From: Tubulanus polymorphus
Taxonomy: Eukaryota; Nemertea; Palaeonemertea; Tubulaniformes; Tubulanidae
DNA length: 64,000 nucleotides
Direction: 5' to 3'
NCBI RefSeq assembly: GCF_964204645.1
Contig: NC_134034.1
Span: 14,079,962-14,143,961 of the forward strand
The notes below the pieces were generated by a model, which searched no databases, had not been told where the DNA came from, and was given only the letters and a program-made list of their open reading frames with translations. Position numbers and translations under genes: made by a program. Position 1 is the first letter of the stretch; the number at the start of each line of letters is the position of its first letter. This document shows positions 45,455-58,516 of this stretch, in pieces.

Positions 45455-46344
45455 ATGCCTCTACTTGCCTCCATTCGTCTGTGATATTGATGATGATGAT
45501 CTTCATTGGTTTCAGAAACAGATAATATTTAAACTGTTCGTTTTTTCATTACTTTCTTGTTTATATTTCATGTTGAACTCTAGATGCAAAACCTAAACTG
45601 TGGATAGAAAAACCCCGTGAATAAATGAACTGCAGATTGGAGCGAACAATCTAATTTGTAAGTTTGAATTTTAGATTTGATATTTCTGCAGTTATTTCTA
45701 AGGAAAGAAAACAATCTTAGATTTGTCTATTATAGGTATCACTTCAACATGTTCAACGGGAATTTTGATTCAGCACAGGAAAACAAGAATCACTCTTAGA
45801 TTCAGCACAGGACAACAAGGAATCAGTGTTTCACAATCAGACTTTTTTGGTTTTGCGCCGGACATCGGGAATCATTCTTGGATTCAGCACAGGACAATAA
45901 GGAATCAGTGTTTTACTACCAGACTTTTTTTTGATTTAGCACAGAACATCGGGAATCACTCTTGGATTCAGCATGACATCAGGAATCACTATAGCCTATG
46001 TGGAAATTCAAGATAAGTAACATTAATCTTTATTTATCGGGTGTTGAATTGATTTTAAGGGACCAATTTTATATTGTTTGTTATAAACCATGTTTTGAAA
46101 TGAAATCTCAGAAACCTGTTGCATTTATTCAATCATTTCAAATTTCTTTTGATGAATATTTGACTATAATCAGTTCATGGTTGGGATTGTTATTTCTGTA
46201 AGCGGGTTTACAGGTTTTTTAAATTGTGATCAACTCAAATGTTATTTCTAATCAATATGAAACTGGTTCCTGATGTCAATAATACAACTGTTATCAATCA
46301 TGTTCCTTCGTAATAATCAGATCATGTGTATCTTGAGAGTTAGA

Positions 46345-46542
46345 ATTTCTATAGATTAAACTGCTGTACTTATTTCATACTGATTGTACAGTTACAGATA
46401 CATGAAACATTGTGTACAGATACAGAGTACAGATCACTGCATTACTTCATCCTGTGATTGAACAGTGATTTAATGTTCTCTCATCTTCATTAGATTCCCA
46501 TCCGTCTAACTAAAACATCAGAACATTTCAACTCATCTAACC
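46345..46542 (+). repeat. Left inverted-repeat arm (U3 copy)
   Basis: Complement of 49682-49879; the enclosed segment is about 3.1 kb because the 40-bp minisatellite and its flank are shortened. Confidence 0.85.
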
Positions 46543-47995
46543 ACGGGGTTTGGGGAGGGTGGGTAGGGTTGGGGGAGGGACGGTGTGAGGGAAGGGGTCT
46601 GGGAGGAAGGGTGGGAGGGATGGGGTGAGGGAGGGCGGGAGGGAAGGGGTCCGGGAGAGATGGGGTCCCGGAGGGTGGGAGGGATGTAGGGGTGGTGGTA
46701 GGACTTGGGAGGGTGGGAGGGATGTTGGGGTGGTGGTAGGACTTTGGAGGGAGGGATATAGGGTGGGGGTTTAGGTACAGGTACAGGTGGTTTAGTCGTA
46801 GTTTTAGTCTTGAAGTTCAGGACATTTCAGAAAATGTGTCCCATCTTTTTATTATTCTAAGAAAGGATTAATCATTATGAAACACGTGACTGCAACATGT
46901 CATGTTTCAGTTGTTATGCATGACAAGCTGTATAACCATCGGCCAATTGGACTCGTTCTATTTTACTGGTTGTTATTTCTATGAGACCCGGGTTTGATCC
47001 CCGGTGAGTGCGCACGTAATTTCACCCTCACTTCTCTCAATCGTTATGAGATAATTGCCCCAGATTTTTGAATTGGGACGTTTCAATTATTAGGGCCATT
47101 ATTTAATGTGGTCAGGAATGAGAGATATTTTTTGAATGATCACAAACTGCTCCTTGGCTCCGATCAAAACACGGTTTCATTAATAATTCAATGAAACAAC
47201 AATCATACGTAATAATTACTGTTGATATCTGGCGGTTTACTGATACATTTCCAGCTGAAAGATGTATTTTCTTCTGTGCTATTTTAAAAACGGCTGTAAA
47301 TACTGAGAACTGTATAGGACGACTTAGAAAATGATTGACGAGAGTCGAGATGCAGTCACATTCATCGCTGCTTCCTCTTTTTTCTGCAGATTCTTAGACA
47401 GAGACCTACTCTTCATTTTTGGAAGAAGAGTATAGAACTCATTAGAATAAGTGATATGTTTTGTAATCACTTTTATTGACACACTTCTTCATTTGCCTTC
47501 ATGGCACAGTATATCACTATTCATAGATATCCTTAATACCCCGGTAATTAGTTATCCTTTTCAAAAAGATGGGGCACATTTTCTGAAATAAACTGTACAA
47601 TTTTTAGGTGGGACAAAGATTGACACGGAGAGACTATTGTTCTATTATTATATTCATTTTAGAATAGGACAATATTCTTTTCTACCCTGTGACTTATAAT
47701 TCTATTCTAGACAGAATTTAAGGGGCTGCGAACTAATTATACTTATATCAGGAAATATTTTACTGAATTTAAAAGCTGTAAAAACAAATGATATTCAACC
47801 AGATGTAGTTTTCACAGTTAGGCTACGGCAATCTTCCTACTACAATGAGACTCTGATAAAGCGTGGGGGAGGGGTATGTAGTGTATTTTGCCATTTTTCA
47901 CAATCATATCAGTTTATGAAAGTTATTTCATCCTCCGCTGTTATTTAGAATTTTATCAGTGCTCGATCAATTTGTCAGTTTATAGCTTTTAGACT

Positions 47996-48095
47996 TGGTC
48001 ACTAAACCTGAGCTATGAACCAAACTTTGACTCTTTGGTCACCAAACCTGGGCTATGAACCAAACTTTGACGCTTAGGTCACTAAACAAAGACCA
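47996..48095 (+). repeat. 40-bp minisatellite, contracted in U3
   Basis: Only two units remain; about 600 bp of flanking sequence present in the other units ('cgatcaatgcatcattttcc' onwards) is also missing, consistent with a deletion from 'tagactt' into the array. Confidence 0.8.
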
Positions 48096-49344
48096 TGAAT
48101 GAAAGATTTAACGTTTTTTAAAGTTATTTCTGTTGCCTTCATGACTCAATATTTGAGAATGGAACAAATGACGTAGTTAATGAAAGATTCATCTGTATCA
48201 GTGTTGCTACTGCTGCAGCTGCTGCTGCTGCTGGTGCAACTAACACAACCTTTTGCTGTTTGTCTCTAAAAGATTAAACTTGATCCCAGTCTGAACTGAT
48301 GAGAATTTTAGTGAGACGACAAATAAGGAAAAGCCATATGAAAAAATGTAAAGCGAATGCGTGAATAAAATAAAACAGCATGAAATGCTGATATAAAGAG
48401 TGGGGTCCGAGAGCAATTCGAAGGTTTAGTGTCCTGCACGCTTAGCGAGCGGGCAGGGGTCTATTCCTACCTCGACTCAAGTGCTAAAAGTCAGAGAAAA
48501 GAGTAAAAACGAAAAATGGCAAATGAAGGAAAAATGGCTGGAGTTTGATTTGTTCCACTGGGTTTAAGTGTTAACTTGAAAAGACAATCAAACTGATTAT
48601 TTAATGACGTATATATTTTGCATCAGCAGTTTAAAAACATTGATTAATAACTTTTATGAATAGGATTCCATAAACTACTTGCTTATATGAAACCTCTAGT
48701 AGAGAGTATTGAAATAGTCCACAATGGTTTCATTTAGTGACGTCATGTTGAATTGATGAAGCAACATAAATAGCATTAATTGTTTTGATCTCAGCCATCA
48801 TTCTTGTCCTTGGTTTGTGTTTGCCTTTCTCTCGACATTTTGTGAGTGTGGAGGTTTGGTTCGGGTTTATTTCCTTGGTTCGGGTGAACCCTCCATATAC
48901 CTCCCCCTCCCTTACAACATTAGGTTCCTCAGGTTTGGTTTGATGTTTTGTAGATGAAACCTCTACAACTCAAACTCGCATCATTTGATGAAATGAAAGC
49001 TGTTTACAGACGACTGCTGCAACTTGTCGTGAAACTGAGATATATTGTGAATACTTATTAGAGGGAGTAGAAATAATAGGAATAATGTGATGAAATTGAT
49101 AAAGAAATCATCTGTAAAAATGAAGCCATGTGATTTTCAAGACCAACCCAGGCATATGATCATTTGAGGTCATCTGAATGCCTCCAAAATGTGTAGAGAA
49201 AGTATCTGTGAGTCCCATCAATGATGCAATTGATTAAGGATTTTGATTTATAAATGAAATTGATATGATCGTGAAAAATGGCAAATCGTTTTGTAGTTAT
49301 TGTACAGATGAGTGGTGTGTGAAGAGGAGACAAGAGAGTTGAGG

Positions 49345-49681
49345 AAGCATGATGGGAGGGCATTGAGGGAGGGCATTGAGGGTGGGCCAGGTGGGAGGGA
49401 ATTGAGGGTGGGCCAGGTGGGAGGGCATTGAGGGAGGGCATTGAGGGTGGGCCAGGTGGGAGGGAATTGAGGGTGGGCCAGGTGGGAGGGCATTGAGTGT
49501 GGGCCAGGTGGGAGGACATTGAGGGAGGGCCAGGTGGGAGGGCATTGAGGGAGGGGTCCAGGAGGGCGGGAGGGAAGGGGTCCGGGAGGGAAGGGGTATG
49601 GGAGGGTGGGAGGGAAGGGGTCAGGGAGGGAAGGGATTTGGGAGGGCGGGAGGGAAGGGGTCTGGGAGGGTCGGGTCGGGA
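49345..49681 (+). repeat. Purine-rich minisatellite (U3 copy)
   Basis: Alternating 'gggagggcattgaggg' and 'gggccaggtgggaggg' units, then 'gggagggaaggggtc' forms. Confidence 0.8.
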
Positions 49682-49879
49682 GGTTAGATGAGTTGAAATG
49701 TTCTGATGTTTTAGTTAGACAGATGGGAATCTAATGAAGATGAAAGAACATTAAATCACTGTTCAATCACAGGATGAAGTAATGCAGTGATCTGTACTCT
49801 GTATCTGTACACAATGTTACATGTATCTGTAACTGTTCAATCAGTATGAAATAAGTACAGCAGTTTAATCTACAGAAAT
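49682..49879 (-). repeat. Right inverted-repeat arm (U3 copy)
   Basis: Complement of 46345-46542. Confidence 0.85.
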
Positions 49880-50020
49880 CCTGTACTGTTTCTGTCTGAT
49901 TGATTGATAATTTGAGATGTTACATTCTGCTCTATTGTCACTGATTATTGCTTCTTTTTCTTTTCAGAATGAAATGAATGCAATAGAATTTACTATTTAA
50001 ACAGGCTCATTTAAAGGTAA

Positions 50021-50572
50021 GCAACAGCGCCACCACCAGCTGCAACAGCAGCACTGGCAGTACCTGCAGTACCAGCACCATGCAGCAACAGCGCCACCAC
50101 CAGCTGCAACAGCAGCACTGGCAGTACCCGCAGTACTAGCACCATGCAGCAACAGCGCCACCACCAGCTGCAACAGCAGCACTGGCAGTACCTGCAGTAC
50201 CAGCACCATGCAGCAACAGCGCCACCACCAGCTGCAACAGCAGCACTGGCAGTACCCGCAGTACTAGCACCATGCAGCAACAGCGCCACCACCAGCTGCA
50301 ACAGCAGCACTGGCAGTACCCGCAGTACCAGCACCATGCAGCAACAGCGCCACCACCAGCTGCAACAGCAGCACTGGCAGTACCCGCAGTACTAGCACCA
50401 TGCAGCAACAGCGCCACCACCAGCTGCAACAGCAGCACTGGCAGTACCCGCAGTACCAGCACCATGCAGCAACAGCGCCACCAGCAGCTGCAACTGCAGC
50501 ACTGGCAGTACCCGCAGTACCAGCACCATGCAGTAACAGCGCCACCAGCAGCTGCAACAGCAGCAGTAGCAG
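50021..50572 (+). repeat. 64-bp CAG-rich minisatellite, expanded in U3
   Basis: About 8.6 copies, with a repeating pair order (a 'tactagcacc' copy alternating with a 'taccagcacc' copy) that implies 128-bp steps. It follows directly after the donor of the small exon (50016), so the intron and acceptor are lost and TAG stops are introduced on the + strand. Confidence 0.9.
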
Positions 50573-50820
50573 GTAAAACCTGTTTGGAAATTCATTATTT
50601 TTAGAGAACTGTTCTATATAAATTATTCTATCTGTTTATGTTTCCAGCATTCAATCACTCAAAGATCACGGCTTAGTTTGATTTGGTGTGAAACTGCTCT
50701 TATTTCATAACAACTTAACTGACAATTTCTAAAATTTGTATTTAGGAGCTGAAATAACTGGAACCCTTGATAGAATCTGTGAACAGTAAACATTGGGAAT
50801 TCACTTCACATTTGTTTAAG

Positions 50821-51412
50821 ATGGACATCGCTTTAGATCCTCAAAACCAATACGGTACCGGTAAATATCTCTACAGATTCTAGTCTCTGTTTGACTGTAC
50901 ATTTATAAACTCATTTCCTGATTAGAAGCTACATTAATCAGTGAAGGCGAATTTTCAATCACTTCTATTCTGGTCAAAGTTCGAATCATCAAAATTATAC
51001 AACTGTTGTATTCTGGGGTCTAAAATAAAGCTGAACTTGCAGTAAACATTGCGCTCCACAAATCAAACAAGTCAGAAACGGTGAGTTTTATATCGATTTA
51101 TTGCAGTAATTTGTGGTGATCTTCAAATCAAGTCCAGAAAATGATGTTTTGATCGGTCAATGTTGGCAGGTATCAACGTTTTACTAGAGGACGCAGTCTA
51201 AAGCTACCATCAAACCTCTCAGAAATCTGCATTTACTCGACACATTGTGATAAACTACTCATTAACCTGGTAGGTTTTCTGTCAATCGAACAGTTGCAGT
51301 TTCTATCTATTTCATTAACCATTTTCTGGCATAATTTTCTCTTTCCAGAATGCAATACGCCCAACACAAATTGGAACTGGAGAAATTAAAAATATTCACC
51401 TTCAAAGAGTAA
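50821..51412 (+). pseudogene. Broken copy of the 55-residue candidate (U3)
   Basis: Same lesions as the U2'' copy in the middle exon (lost AG, TAA). The last exon is present twice because of the local duplication (ATG at 51350 and 52270), with F changed to K in 'QYAQH(F/K)LELEK'. Confidence 0.45.
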
Positions 51413-53080
51413 AGAAGCTCTAGTTGCTGAAGCTGCTGCTATCGTTTTAAGAATTTATTTTCTCAGAAAATCATCAGTTCTCTTAACTTCATGACATTAT
51501 GACTGTTGGAAGTGAAATCCTGCTAGATGGCACTGAACTTATCTGATATGAGTTTAGAAATGGTGAGTATTTCATCACTCCACTGTGCTCTAATTTCATA
51601 ATGTTCTAACATTTAATTATTCTGTACAGAATTTTTATGTGTGATTCTCCGGAAAGAAGTGAGGCTGATGCTGCTGCTGCTGCTGCTGCGGCTGCTGCTG
51701 CTGCGGCTGATGCTGCTGCTAATTCAATCGAACATTTTCTATATAATTCATTTATTACGTACGCATGTATGGGGAGGGGGAGGGGGAGAGGAGGGGGAGG
51801 GGGAGGGGGAGGGGAGAGGAGGGTAGGGGGGAGGGGTCAGTGCTATTGTGTACTGTAATGCTTTATGTATATGAAAAAATTCGCCGATTTTGCGTACAGA
51901 GGGGGAGGGGGGTTAAAAAATTCAGATTTTATGCGTACGTAATAAATGGATGATCCCTGACGCAAGTTTTCTCTATTCTAGGACGAAGTGGGGATCTGGA
52001 CCAATTTGCCATTTGACAGGGACAGGAACCAGCCATCTACCTGGAGATTGATATGCTGCCACTTATTTCAGATCTGCAATTTTTAAGTTTAAAGCCAAAT
52101 GAATATGGTTCATATGTGCCGATCGGCATGGGCTACTGTTTGTGATGGTTTTATACTCGACACATTGTGATAAACTACTCATTAACCTGGTAGGTTTTCT
52201 GTCAATTGAACAGTTGCAGTTTCTATCTATTTCATTAACCATTTTCTGGCATAATTTTCTCTTTCCAGAATGCAATACGCCCAACACAAATTGGAACTGG
52301 AGAAATTAAAAATATTCACCTTCAAAGAGTAAAGAAGCTCTAGTTGCTGAAGCTGCTGCTATCGTTTTAAGAATTTATTTTCTCAGAAAATCATCAGTTC
52401 TCTTAACTTCATGACATTATGACTGTTGGAAGTGAAATCCTGCTAGATGGCACTGAACTTATCTGATATGAGTTTAGAAATGGTGAGTATTTCATCACTC
52501 CACTGTGCTCTAATTTCATTATATTCTAACATTTAATTATTCTGTACAGAATTTTTATGTGTGATTCTCCGGAAAGAAGTGCGGCTGATGCTGCTGCAGC
52601 TGATGCTGCTTAATTCTGCTAAACACAAGTTTGAAAATGATTGATTTTCTAATAGAATTTAGCCCCAATTTCAGACTGCTATAAATACATTACTTAGTAT
52701 TTTCATAGTATAATGATTTTTTGCAGCATGAAATTTGTCCAATAGAACAGTTTGAAAAGTGATCAAAGATTGAATAATGGTGTTGAATTATCTAGAATTA
52801 TAAGGTAATTATAAATTCTAGTTACCGAATTATGTCATGAAAACAATTCCCACTTGACTGTTAATTCAATCGAACATTTTCTATGTAATATTTTCTCTAT
52901 TCTAGGACGAAGTGGGGATCGGGACCAATTTGCCATTTGACAGGGACAGGGACCAGCCATCTACCTGGAGCCAAATGAATATTGTTTATCTGTGCCGACC
53001 GGCACGGGCAGCCTACTGTTGTTCTGTTTATGATGGTTTGATGGACTGTGTATCACATATCCATAAAAACAATAGAGTCA
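51237..53080. repeat. Local ~916-bp tandem duplication in U3
   Basis: 'actcgacacattgtgataaa' recurs at 51236 and 52154. The first copy holds the MITE and an expanded GCT/GCG run (51660-51720, 'gctgctgctgctgctgcggc'), the second a short one (52578-52612). Confidence 0.8.
51745..51957. mobile_element. MITE with G-rich centre, ~213 bp
   Basis: Ends 'attcatttattacgtacgca' and 'tgcgtacgtaataaatg.at' as in 19684-19845. A 'gggagg' repeat tract (51770-51837) has expanded in the centre. Short frames overlapping it are not genes. Confidence 0.8.
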
Positions 53081-54297
53081 TCCCCTGATTCGTCTCTCAA
53101 AGCTGTGGTGTCATTTTTGCTAATAGAATAATAGCCTGACTCTGGCATAGAATATATAATTTAAACCCTGCTATATGCAAATTTAAAAGGCAAAATTCAT
53201 TTATCAAGAATCGGAATCAAAATAATAAAAGTATAATGAAGAAATAACTAGAACAACCTATACGAACAAAATAACAAAACCTCTCGACCTTAGCACTGAA
53301 CACTCGCTTTACTTTCCCAATGAACTTGTTTTTCCCTGTTTTAGTTATTCTTCAGACTTGATGATGGTCTCTACAGAGACTCCAAAATGTTGTGTCTTTT
53401 ACTTCTATTAAGTTTCTATATAGTGGGTTTTAAAGTTTTAGGGAAAATTGAAATTGAAGATTAAATGTAGCTGTAAAGCAGCGATAACTGGTTGCATTAG
53501 TTTGTAATTGTTTGTACCCCACGACCCAGTTTTATTGGTCTGATTTTGTAAAAAATTGTATGATACACATCATTGTATAATGATGTAATATGGACATGTT
53601 TTGACAAGTCACTCAATCAATGAAACCATAAAGTTGAAATATCGACAGGTTTTCTTTATTATGTGACTATAATATTTCGTGTGAACTGTTGTTCTGTTTT
53701 ATTTGAAATAAAGATGAATTTTCTGTGTTGTTTTAGTTGTGATTACAGACGTCGGCAGTTTCACACACACTCACGTAAATCCCACGGGTTCAGTTTCATA
53801 GAAATAATTTACTCATAAAGCTTTACTCAATTAGACTTTACCGCCTCAATGAATGAATATTTTTGAAGAAACTGAGCCTAGGGTATAGAGTTTCACAAAC
53901 CAATTGCGTTTAAACATTTTATTTTGAAGAAAAAATTAAATCCAAGTTGAAATTGATTCATCCTTTCTCTGTGAAACTGGACACTCGCTATTCAGTGTGC
54001 GAAACTGCGGCATCTAAATCTGATTGAAACCCGCATCATAAACCAAATCCTACCGAGGGTACGGTTTCACATATACGGATTAATTATCAAAGATCAACAA
54101 AAAAGAAAAACTGAGTTCATGAAGTTCATCTGTTTTTGTGAGATTTGATCCAGATTAAATTTCTTCACAAATTCAGTTAATGCATCGTTTTTTGTGAAAC
54201 TGCGACCCCTGGTGTCCACTCGAGGGATTCATTTATTCGTTCTTACCTTAGTATGCGAGGGTTTCAATTCGATGGTCCAACTACTATTCTTAAAAAG

Positions 54298-54512
54298 GCA
54301 GGGTCCAGTTCCACAGTTGTTGAGTTAAGATTTAACTCTGGGCCCAGTTTCACAAAAAGGATGAAGGCCTAAATCGATTTAAGATAAACTGAATTAATGA
54401 AGAAATTAAATCGATTTAAGAGTTAAACCTTTTTGTGAAACTGGGCCCTGGGGTAACTCATTGAAAGTGAATTAACTTTAACTCTAACTCACAACTGTGG
54501 AACTGCGTCCGG
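54298..54512. mobile_element. Nested MITE pair (U3 end copy)
   Basis: Counterpart of 42125-42352, shortened at the outer right end (one 'caactgtggaa' unit instead of two). Confidence 0.8.
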
Positions 54513-54599
54513 GTGTGTTACATGACAATGAGGAATAAATATAGATAATTGTTGCTGTAAGTCGTGTGTGCGTTATTTAATCATTTTTCGTGGCGGGGT

Positions 54600-55220
54600 C
54601 GAACCCAGGACACCTGTACATCCTCTATTCAGTATCAAGACCACTCTGAACCAGTATCAGTAATTACTGGTTCGAACCCGGGATACCTCTGTACATCCTC
54701 CATTCAGCATCAGGACCAATCAGAATCAGTAATTACTTTTAAGATATCAACATTTCACCGTACGGTGCTGCCTCTATGCTCATCGGTAGCGGGATTTTCA
54801 TACACTAACGTTAGTCAACTCTGGCAAGCAAGGGTTACGGAGTATAGCTGGACAGCACGACGATTGCCAGAGTTGACTTCAGTTAGTGTATGGAAATCCC
54901 GCTAACGATGAGCACAGCGGCAGCACCGTACGGTCGGGACACCCTTGTACATCCTCCATTCAGCATCAGGACAACTTGGACCACTACTGAGTTCGAACCC
55001 TGGACACCCCTGTACATCATCTAATCAGCATCAGGACCACTCTGAATCAGTATCAGTAATTACTGGTTCTCGAACCCGGGACACAACCCTGTACATCCTC
55101 CATTCAGCATCAGGACAACTTGGACCACTACTCAGTTCGAACCCGGGACACCCCTGTACAAAGACCACTCTGAACCAGTATCAGTAATTACTTGGTTCGA
55201 ACGCAGGACACCCCGTACCC
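54600..55220 (+). repeat. ~80-bp tRNA-like repeats (U4 copy)
   Basis: Contains an extra pair of units compared with U3 (55060-55200), interrupted at 54757-54934 by the foldback MITE. Confidence 0.65.
54757..54934. mobile_element. Foldback MITE, 178 bp (U4 copy)
   Basis: Same ends and position as in the other units. Confidence 0.85.
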
Positions 55221-55223
55221 ATT

Positions 55224-55685
55224 ATGACGCGATTAGACACGTGTTCGATGGTCGTCCTCATTCAGAAGATGAATTTAATTGTGAAACATGGTCATATCCA
55301 GGAATATTTAAACCCGGCCATCAATGTCTCGACTAAAACCGTGTCTATAACGATATTTGTACTGTTAATCGTCGTATTTATCTTCTTTACGATAACCTAC
55401 AACGATACGATTTCAAACTGTGTTCTACCCGTACTCGTAGTAGGCCTAACTACCAATTTCACGTTGTTTGGAGCCATTTTAGGACAGTGTAACTTCAACC
55501 TAGAGCGATTTCACCCACCCCGAGTGCTACTTGATAAAAGTTCCTGTGTAACAAGTTTAATCGTAATCGGTCCATTGGGTCAAGAGATAAAGACATTTAT
55601 CCAAAGCGACACCTATGGAAAAGAGTGGAAATTGTTGCATACCAACCGTAGAGTAGATATTGTGGTTTTTATATATATTGAATAA
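55224..55685 (+). CDS. Membrane-protein last exon, longest open copy (U4)
   Basis: A 153-residue frame. Residues about 55-75 ('VSITIFVLLIVVFIFFTITY') and about 80-105 ('NCVLPVLVVGLTTNFTLFG') are strongly hydrophobic, likely two membrane segments, with possible N-glycosylation sites NDT and NFT. A Cys-containing tail 'LERFHPPRVLLDKSSC' and 'IGPLGQEI' follows; the other copies stop after 'GQEI', but here TAG has become AAG and the frame runs on to 55685. The first ~50 residues are probably in the wrong frame: the alternative frame gives 'DAIRHVFDGRPHSEDEF', which is shared with the other units. AATAAA signals lie downstream at about 55740. No family recognised and no upstream exons found, so this may be a decayed gene end. 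Confidence 0.3.
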   Translation: MTRLDTCSMVVLIQKMNLIVKHGHIQEYLNPAINVSTKTVSITIFVLLIVVFIFFTITYNDTISNCVLPVLVVGLTTNFTLFGAILGQCNFNLERFHPPRVLLDKSSCVTSLIVIGPLGQEIKTFIQSDTYGKEWKLLHTNRRVDIVVFIYIE

Positions 55686-55900
55686 TGTCACCAACTCTTT
55701 TATTCATTTAGAAATAATCTACTGTATTGAGCGAAGTATCTTTTAAATAAAGTGGCCTCCACTAGATAAAGCAAATATCTGTGTTCAAAATATATAAGTT
55801 ACTATAGAATCAGTTGACCAAAAAATAACCCGAGTCAAACAGATGATCATCTCGTACTACAAATACCTCGCTGGGCCAAAAATTAGCCCCAACCTGAGGC

Positions 55901-56009
55901 ACTAACCCTAACAACCCTAGAGCGATCGCAACCGTAACCCTAGCAGGACTCGAACCTGCGACCTCCAGCATGCCGGTCGAGCACGCTAACCACTAGACCA
56001 CTGAGTTCT
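55901..56009 (-). mobile_element. tRNA-derived SINE head (U4, first copy)
   Basis: Same family as 8281-8396; 'ccctaacaaccctag' shows an altered telomere-like tail. Confidence 0.7.
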
Positions 56010-56380
56010 GATAGCTGACCTAGTTTGTGAATACGTGTGGTCAGTGTGGTACAAGGCCAACACTAGGGTTACTGAGTTTATCAAACAGGCCAACGCTAGG
56101 GTTTCTGCGTTTATTAAACAGGCCAACACTCGCGTCAGTGGTTGTTTCTTGGTAATAGCCTTTTTAGTGCCCTGGGGCCAGTTCCTTGGGTGATGGTTTA
56201 GGACGTAAATCTAAGCTTTTCTCATATCGGTATTTGTACACAACTCAATCGTGAACGTCTTTCTGTATTCCAAGACTGATTCTATTGGCTGATACAGTCA
56301 AACTAAATCGTTTAATCCGCATCGGCTTAATCCGAATTTTGGTCTAATCCGGATAATACTGTGTTCTACCCTGTTCTATC

Positions 56381-56555
56381 CTGTGTTCTACCCGTACTCG
56401 TAGTAGGCCTAACTACCAATTTCACGTTGTTTGGAGCCATTTTAGTACAGTGTAACTTCAACCTAGAGCGATTTCACCCACCCCGAGTGCTACTTGATAA
56501 AAGTTCCTGTGTATCAAGTTTAATCGTAATCGGTCCATTGGGTCAAGAGATATAG
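56381..56555 (+). pseudogene. Membrane-protein last exon, second U4 copy (5'-truncated)
   Basis: Begins at 'ctgtgttctacccgtactcg' after a short 'ctgttctatc' filler, retains the second membrane segment and ends at TAG after 'GQEI' in frame. Product of the 962-bp duplication. The 3'UTR with one intact AATAAA follows. Confidence 0.6.
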
Positions 56556-56861
56556 ACATTTATCCAAAGCGACACCTATGGAAAAGAGTGGAAATACCAA
56601 CCTTAAAGTAGATATTGTGGTTTTTATATATATTGAATAATGTCACCAACTCTTTTATTCATTTAGAAATAAACTACTGTATTGAGCGAAGTATCTTTTA
56701 AACAAAGTGGCCTCCACTAGATAAAGCAAATATATGTGTTCAAAATATATAAGTTAGTATAGAATCTATTGACCAAAAAATAACCCGAGTCAAACAGATG
56801 ATCATCGTACTACAAATACCTCGCTGGGCCAAAAATTAGCCCCAACCTGAGGCACTAACCC

Positions 56862-56959
56862 TAACCCTAGATCGATCGTAACCCTAACCCTAGCAGGACT
56901 CGAACCTGTGACCACCAGCATGCCGGTCGAGCACGCTAACCACTAGACCACTGAGTTCT
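56862..56959 (-). mobile_element. tRNA-derived SINE head (U4, second copy)
   Basis: Duplicate of 55901-56009 with an intact 'ccctaaccctag' tail. Confidence 0.7.
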
Positions 56960-58174
56960 GATGGCTGCCCTGGTTTGTGAATATGGTTGGTCAGTGTGGT
57001 AACAGGCCAACACTAGCATTTCTGCGTTTATTAACCAGGCCAACACTAGGGTTTCTGCGTTTATTAAACAGGCCAACACTCGTCAGTGTTTGTTTCTTGG
57101 TAATTTTAGTGCCCTGGGGCCAGTTCGACGGGCGAAGACTGATTCTATTGGCTAATACAGTCAAACTAAATCGTTTAATCCGCATCGGCATAATCCGATT
57201 TTTGGTCTAATCCGGATAATATTTACAGTCAATTTAATCATTAATATACACGAAAATGACTTTTAATCCGGATTTGCCGTAAAACGGATGAATTTTGTTG
57301 GTTCCAATGATCGGAATTAGGGAGATTCTATCATACCATTTACTCTCCTTATATAAAGCTCTAATGTTGGTAGAGTTATTAATTTCTAACAATCTAGTGT
57401 TGAGTGATGAATGAAATTTGACTCAAGAAAAATCTGTATTCCTCACATGCCGCAGTAAAATAGCAAGACTGCATCAAATTACAACCGTTCAGTGCTGCCC
57501 CTATGAATAACGATAGCGGAATTTCTGTGAACTAAAGTAGTAATTACGAAAACCTCAAAACGAATGATTAGATTGGTAAAGAGCGTGGTTTTCATTAGAA
57601 TAAATTCTTTGAATATTGCGTAGAATATAAAACCTAATCTAATCGAAAAGAAGCCGAGACCTGCACTAGACTGGTTGCCATTTCTACCTGCTAGTACAGG
57701 TGGCGGTGACCAGTCTAGCGGCGGGAATCCCAATCTGAGGTACACTATGACGCAATATCAAAATGGCGTGCTTTACCATAACACGAAATTAAGCAAAAAC
57801 CTCACCTAATACAAACATTGCCACCCTCCTTCCCGACCCCTGAAATCAGTATTTCAATATTTGGTAAGTGTTTGTAACATTGGTTTAAATGGCGAAAAAT
57901 ATTCCATCTCAGATATTGTGGGAAATCATATTATTTCAGAGGTACATCCTACAAACGGCGGTGCACATGGTGGCGCTCAGTCGAGCATATCGACGTCATT
58001 CCATCCTGATATTTCTAGATCACGATGGGCTTCACCTCGCTGTTTTGTAATGAATTTGTTCTAAAATTATTCCATCGACTGATTACATCAAACAGTGAAA
58101 ACAGTGTAAGTTTATTTCATATGTCGCTTAACCTATAGGCCTATTAATCGCAGTCCAAACATGTCGGACACCAA

Positions 58175-58516
58175 CATCCTCCCATGGGAGGGATTTGAAC
58201 CTGATGACATCGCTTGCTACACTCAGCCACGGCACGAACCCCTGCCACACTAGACCGGGTGCGCAGGTACATGCGCAGCTTTGCCGCATGAAATCTTGCA
58301 GCACCAATCAGATTGCTCGTTAATCGCTGAGGTAAATTTCACGGAAGAACTATAAATGGGAAAACCCGGGTTAAAATAAAACTGAATTTCTAATTGGCTA
58401 TTAATGACATCAACTAAGCTGCGCGTTTAGCTGCTGCGCACTCGGTCTAGTGTGGCAGGGTTTTGTATCGTGGCAATCTGGATGCCATCAGGTTCGAGTC
58501 CCTGCCGCGGGAGGAT
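58175..58516. repeat. Inverted tRNA-like pair (U4 copy)
   Basis: As at 9645-9986, followed by a short 'gatgatgatgatcatcatc' palindromic microsatellite. Confidence 0.7.

Larger units (their letters stand above)
42372..54531. repeat. Unit U copy 3 (U3)
   Basis: Complete copy, 12.16 kb. Peculiarities: shortened 40-bp minisatellite, longest 64-bp minisatellite, loss of the intron before the CAG repeat, a local ~916-bp duplication (51237-52152 versus 52153 onwards) and a MITE at 51745-51957 in the first of the two. Confidence 0.9.
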
